Positions 3,784-6,010 of a DNA stretch of 6,010 nucleotides are shown here, in pieces. Source of the DNA: an uncultured Clostridia bacterium (GTDB taxonomy: Bacteria > Bacillota > Clostridia > Christensenellales > UBA1242). Location: assembly GCA_944381225.1 (NCBI GenBank), contig CALWKJ010000061.1, forward strand, positions 1 to 6,010. The letters are read 5' to 3'. Made by a program: the position numbers and the translations under genes. A model generated the notes under the pieces. That model saw only the letters and a list, made by a program, of their open reading frames with translations. It ran no database searches and was not told where the DNA came from. Positions within the stretch are counted from its first letter, which is position 1; every line of letters begins with the position of its first letter.

Positions 3784-6010
3784 ATGAAAGTAACATTAAA
3801 TTGGTTAAGAGATTTTGTTGATATTGATGTTGCACCAGAAAAATTGGCGCAATTATTAACAAATTCTGGAAATGAAGTTGAAGAAATAATATATCAAGAC
3901 AAATATTTAAAAAATGTTGTCGTTGGTAAAATTTTAGAAATAAATAAACATCCAAATGCAGAAAGACTTGTTGTATGCAAAGTTGATATAGGCACAAAAA
4001 TAACGCAAATTGTAACAGCGGCAAAGAATATTAAAGTAAACGATTTAGTTCCTGTTTCGTTGGCAGGTGCAAATTTAGCTAATGGTATACACATAGAAAA
4101 TTCAAAGCTTAGAGGCGTTGATTCTTTTGGGATGTTTTGTTCTGTTGAAGAATTGGGTGTAACAGACTATGACGGCGAAAAAGATGGAATTATGATATTA
4201 GACAATGATGCAGTTGTAGGTCAAAATATAAGTGATGCACTACTAATGAATGATGTTATATTTGATATAAATGTAACTGCAAACAGACCTGACTGTATGA
4301 GCATAATTGGTATAGCTAGAGAAATTAGTGCACTTTTAAACAAACCATTAAAGGAACAAAAATTAGTTTATGAAACATGCAAGCAGGATGATGTTACTAA
4401 TTATGTATCTGTTAATGTTTTGAATGAAACATTATGCCCAAGATACATGGCTACTGTTATTAAAAACATAAAAATACAAAAATCTCCAAAATGGCTTAGA
4501 GCAAGATTAGTAAGTGTGGACATTAAACCAATAAATAACATTGTTGATATAACAAATTATGTTTTGGTTGAATATGGTCAGCCGATGCATGCCTTTGATC
4601 AAAAATTTTTGGATGGAAAACAAATAATAGTTAGAGTTGGGGCAAAAGGCGAAAGCATAAAAGTATTAAATCAAAATACTTATGAAGTCGATGAAAACAC
4701 ACTTTTAATTTGCGACAAAAACAAACCTGTTGTTATTGCTGGAATAATTGGTGGATTAAATAGTTGTGTTAATGAATTAACTGAAACAGCAGTTTTTGAG
4801 TGCGCATGTTTTGAAAGGTCAATAATAAGAAAAACAAGTAGGAAAATAGGCGTAAGAACGGATTCAACTGCCAGATTTGAAAAAGGTGTAGACCTTGGGT
4901 CTCCTGAAATTGGAATGAAAAGAGCTTTAAATCTTGTATACACATTAAAAGCGGGAGAAATTGTTAGTGGAATTATAGATACAGCCAAGAAAGCTCCAAA
5001 GAAAAAAAGTTTAAATTTTTCTTTAAAAAATATCTTTAAAATTTTAGGTTTTAAAATCGAATCTGATACAATTTTAAATATTTTAAACAATTTGACAATT
5101 AAAACTGAATTAGACGGCGATACTTTAAAGTGCGAAATACCTGTATATAGAACTGATATTGAAAATGATGCTGACATAGCAGAAGAAATAATAAGAATGT
5201 ACGGATATGATGTTTATGATAATTTTAATACGGCACCGTTGTGCAACGCATCAATAACTATTGGAGAACATGACAGCGTACTGCTTTATGAACGAAAAAT
5301 AAAACACATGCTGTGCGATTATGGATATTACGAAACTGTAAATTTTTCTTTATGTAACCATGATGTTTTAGACAAATTATTAATATCCAAGTCATCAAAT
5401 CTGTACAACATGATAAAAATAGAAAATCCTATCAGCGAAGATATAAGTTATTTAAGAACTACAATGGCTAATGCAATTTTAGCCACAGCCAGTAAAAATA
5501 TTGCACACAAAAACACAGAATTTAAAATTTTTGAAGCCGGAAGAATATACTTGCCAAAATCATTGCCATTGAATGAACTGCCAAATGAAGTTAATATGAT
5601 GTCTATTTGCTCAACTAATCAAAAAGATAATTTTTACACTTTTAAAGGTATTATTGAAAATATATTAAGAGATTTTAATTTAAGCTATAAGTTAGTTTAT
5701 TCATCATTAAGTTATTTGCATCCAGGAATAAGTGCTGATGTAATTAATGAAGATAATAATGATGTTTTGTGTTCTTTTGGACAAATTCATCCAAAAGTTT
5801 CAAAAAATTTTGAATTGCCAACAAAAACTTTTTACGCAGAAATTAATATTGACAAATTACTTATGTTAAAACCAAAATCTCATTCCGTAAAGATGATTTC
5901 AAAATACCCATATGTAGAAAGAGATTTAGCAATAATTTGCGATGAAAATATTACCGTGGGACAAATTCTTGAAAGTGTAAAAAAATCTTGTGGAAAATTA
6001 TATTATAGTT
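3784..6010 (+). CDS. pheT: Phenylalanine--tRNA ligase beta subunit, C-terminus cut by window edge
   Basis: The frame runs from ATG 3784 (MKVTLNWLRDFVDI, the typical N-terminus) to the window edge without a stop, giving 742 residues. The family is about 790-805, so some 50-60 residues are missing. Domains in order are: N-terminal region; EMAP-like tRNA-binding domain (about 40-150; VVVGKILEINKHPNAERLVV); B3/B4 editing domain (about 205-395); B5 domain (about 405-475; PVYRTDIENDADIAEEII); a catalytic-like core without synthetase activity (about 485-680); and the start of the C-terminal FDX-ACB anticodon-binding domain (from about 700; KYPYVERDLAII). Residues matching the E. coli/Thermus editing pocket for removing mischarged Tyr appear intact: H269 in MHAFD, E339 in FECA and T359 in RTDS, so proofreading is expected. 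It is co-transcribed with pheS. No frameshift or internal stop was seen when all lines were read in frame. Confidence 0.97.
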   Translation, partial: MKVTLNWLRDFVDIDVAPEKLAQLLTNSGNEVEEIIYQDKYLKNVVVGKILEINKHPNAERLVVCKVDIGTKITQIVTAAKNIKVNDLVPVSLAGANLANGIHIENSKLRGVDSFGMFCSVEELGVTDYDGEKDGIMILDNDAVVGQNISDALLMNDVIFDINVTANRPDCMSIIGIAREISALLNKPLKEQKLVYETCKQDDVTNYVSVNVLNETLCPRYMATVIKNIKIQKSPKWLRARLVSVDIKPINNIVDITNYVLVEYGQPMHAFDQKFLDGKQIIVRVGAKGESIKVLNQNTYEVDENTLLICDKNKPVVIAGIIGGLNSCVNELTETAVFECACFERSIIRKTSRKIGVRTDSTARFEKGVDLGSPEIGMKRALNLVYTLKAGEIVSGIIDTAKKAPKKKSLNFSLKNIFKILGFKIESDTILNILNNLTIKTELDGDTLKCEIPVYRTDIENDADIAEEIIRMYGYDVYDNFNTAPLCNASITIGEHDSVLLYERKIKHMLCDYGYYETVNFSLCNHDVLDKLLISKSSNLYNMIKIENPISEDISYLRTTMANAILATASKNIAHKNTEFKIFEAGRIYLPKSLPLNELPNEVNMMSICSTNQKDNFYTFKGIIENILRDFNLSYKLVYSSLSYLHPGISADVINEDNNDVLCSFGQIHPKVSKNFELPTKTFYAEINIDKLLMLKPKSHSVKMISKYPYVERDLAIICDENITVGQILESVKKSCGKLYYS

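Noticed and set aside
4759..4770. Cysteine at PheT residue 328 within the GGLNSCV stretch as a possible editing-site lesion
   Set aside because: This position is variable in known PheT proteins (E. coli has glycine). The conserved editing residues H269, E339 and T359 are present.
4680..5177. Open minus-strand frame of 165 codons inside pheT
   Set aside because: It lies wholly antisense to a clearly conserved gene. Its F/L/S/I-rich translation is what the opposite strand of AT-rich coding DNA gives, and no ribosome site or family resemblance was seen.

Overview
The window is AT-rich chromosomal DNA from an endospore-forming low-GC Gram-positive bacterium, most likely a member of the Clostridia. 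The evidence is the end of a spoVA sporulation operon, a YunB-family sporulation gene, and a phenylalanyl-tRNA synthetase operon behind a T-box leader, a control element typical of Firmicutes. The species cannot be named from the sequence. No mobile element, CRISPR array, tRNA or rRNA gene was seen.

Left part (1-1549, + strand): the C-terminal part of spoVAD enters from the left edge. It is followed after one base by spoVAE, then after a 33-base gap by a yunB-like gene. SpoVAD and SpoVAE belong to the inner-membrane channel that moves dipicolinic acid into the developing spore and releases it at germination. YunB is a conserved sporulation protein of unclear biochemistry.

Middle (1532-2425, - strand): a RluA-family RNA pseudouridine synthase gene runs towards yunB. 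The two coding regions overlap by 18 bases at their 3' ends, so no dedicated terminator fits between them.

Right part (2426-6010, + strand): a 324-base non-coding stretch holds a sigma-A-like promoter and a T-box riboswitch. Its stem I can be drawn base by base, with a UUC (Phe) specifier and the T-box core AGGTGGTACCGCGG. Downstream are pheS (complete, 339 aa) and pheT (742 codons visible, C-terminus cut by the window edge). Uncharged tRNA-Phe should bind the leader and raise expression of both subunits of the alpha2-beta2 synthetase.

Most of the window is ordinary core-genome content. The points most worth a second look are the T-box expression platform, where the arms leading into the U tract also flank the T-box core; the overlapping convergent yunB/rluA ends; the lack of Shine-Dalgarno sites before yunB and rluA; and the position of yunB behind spoVA. 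I found no evidence for an undescribed system.
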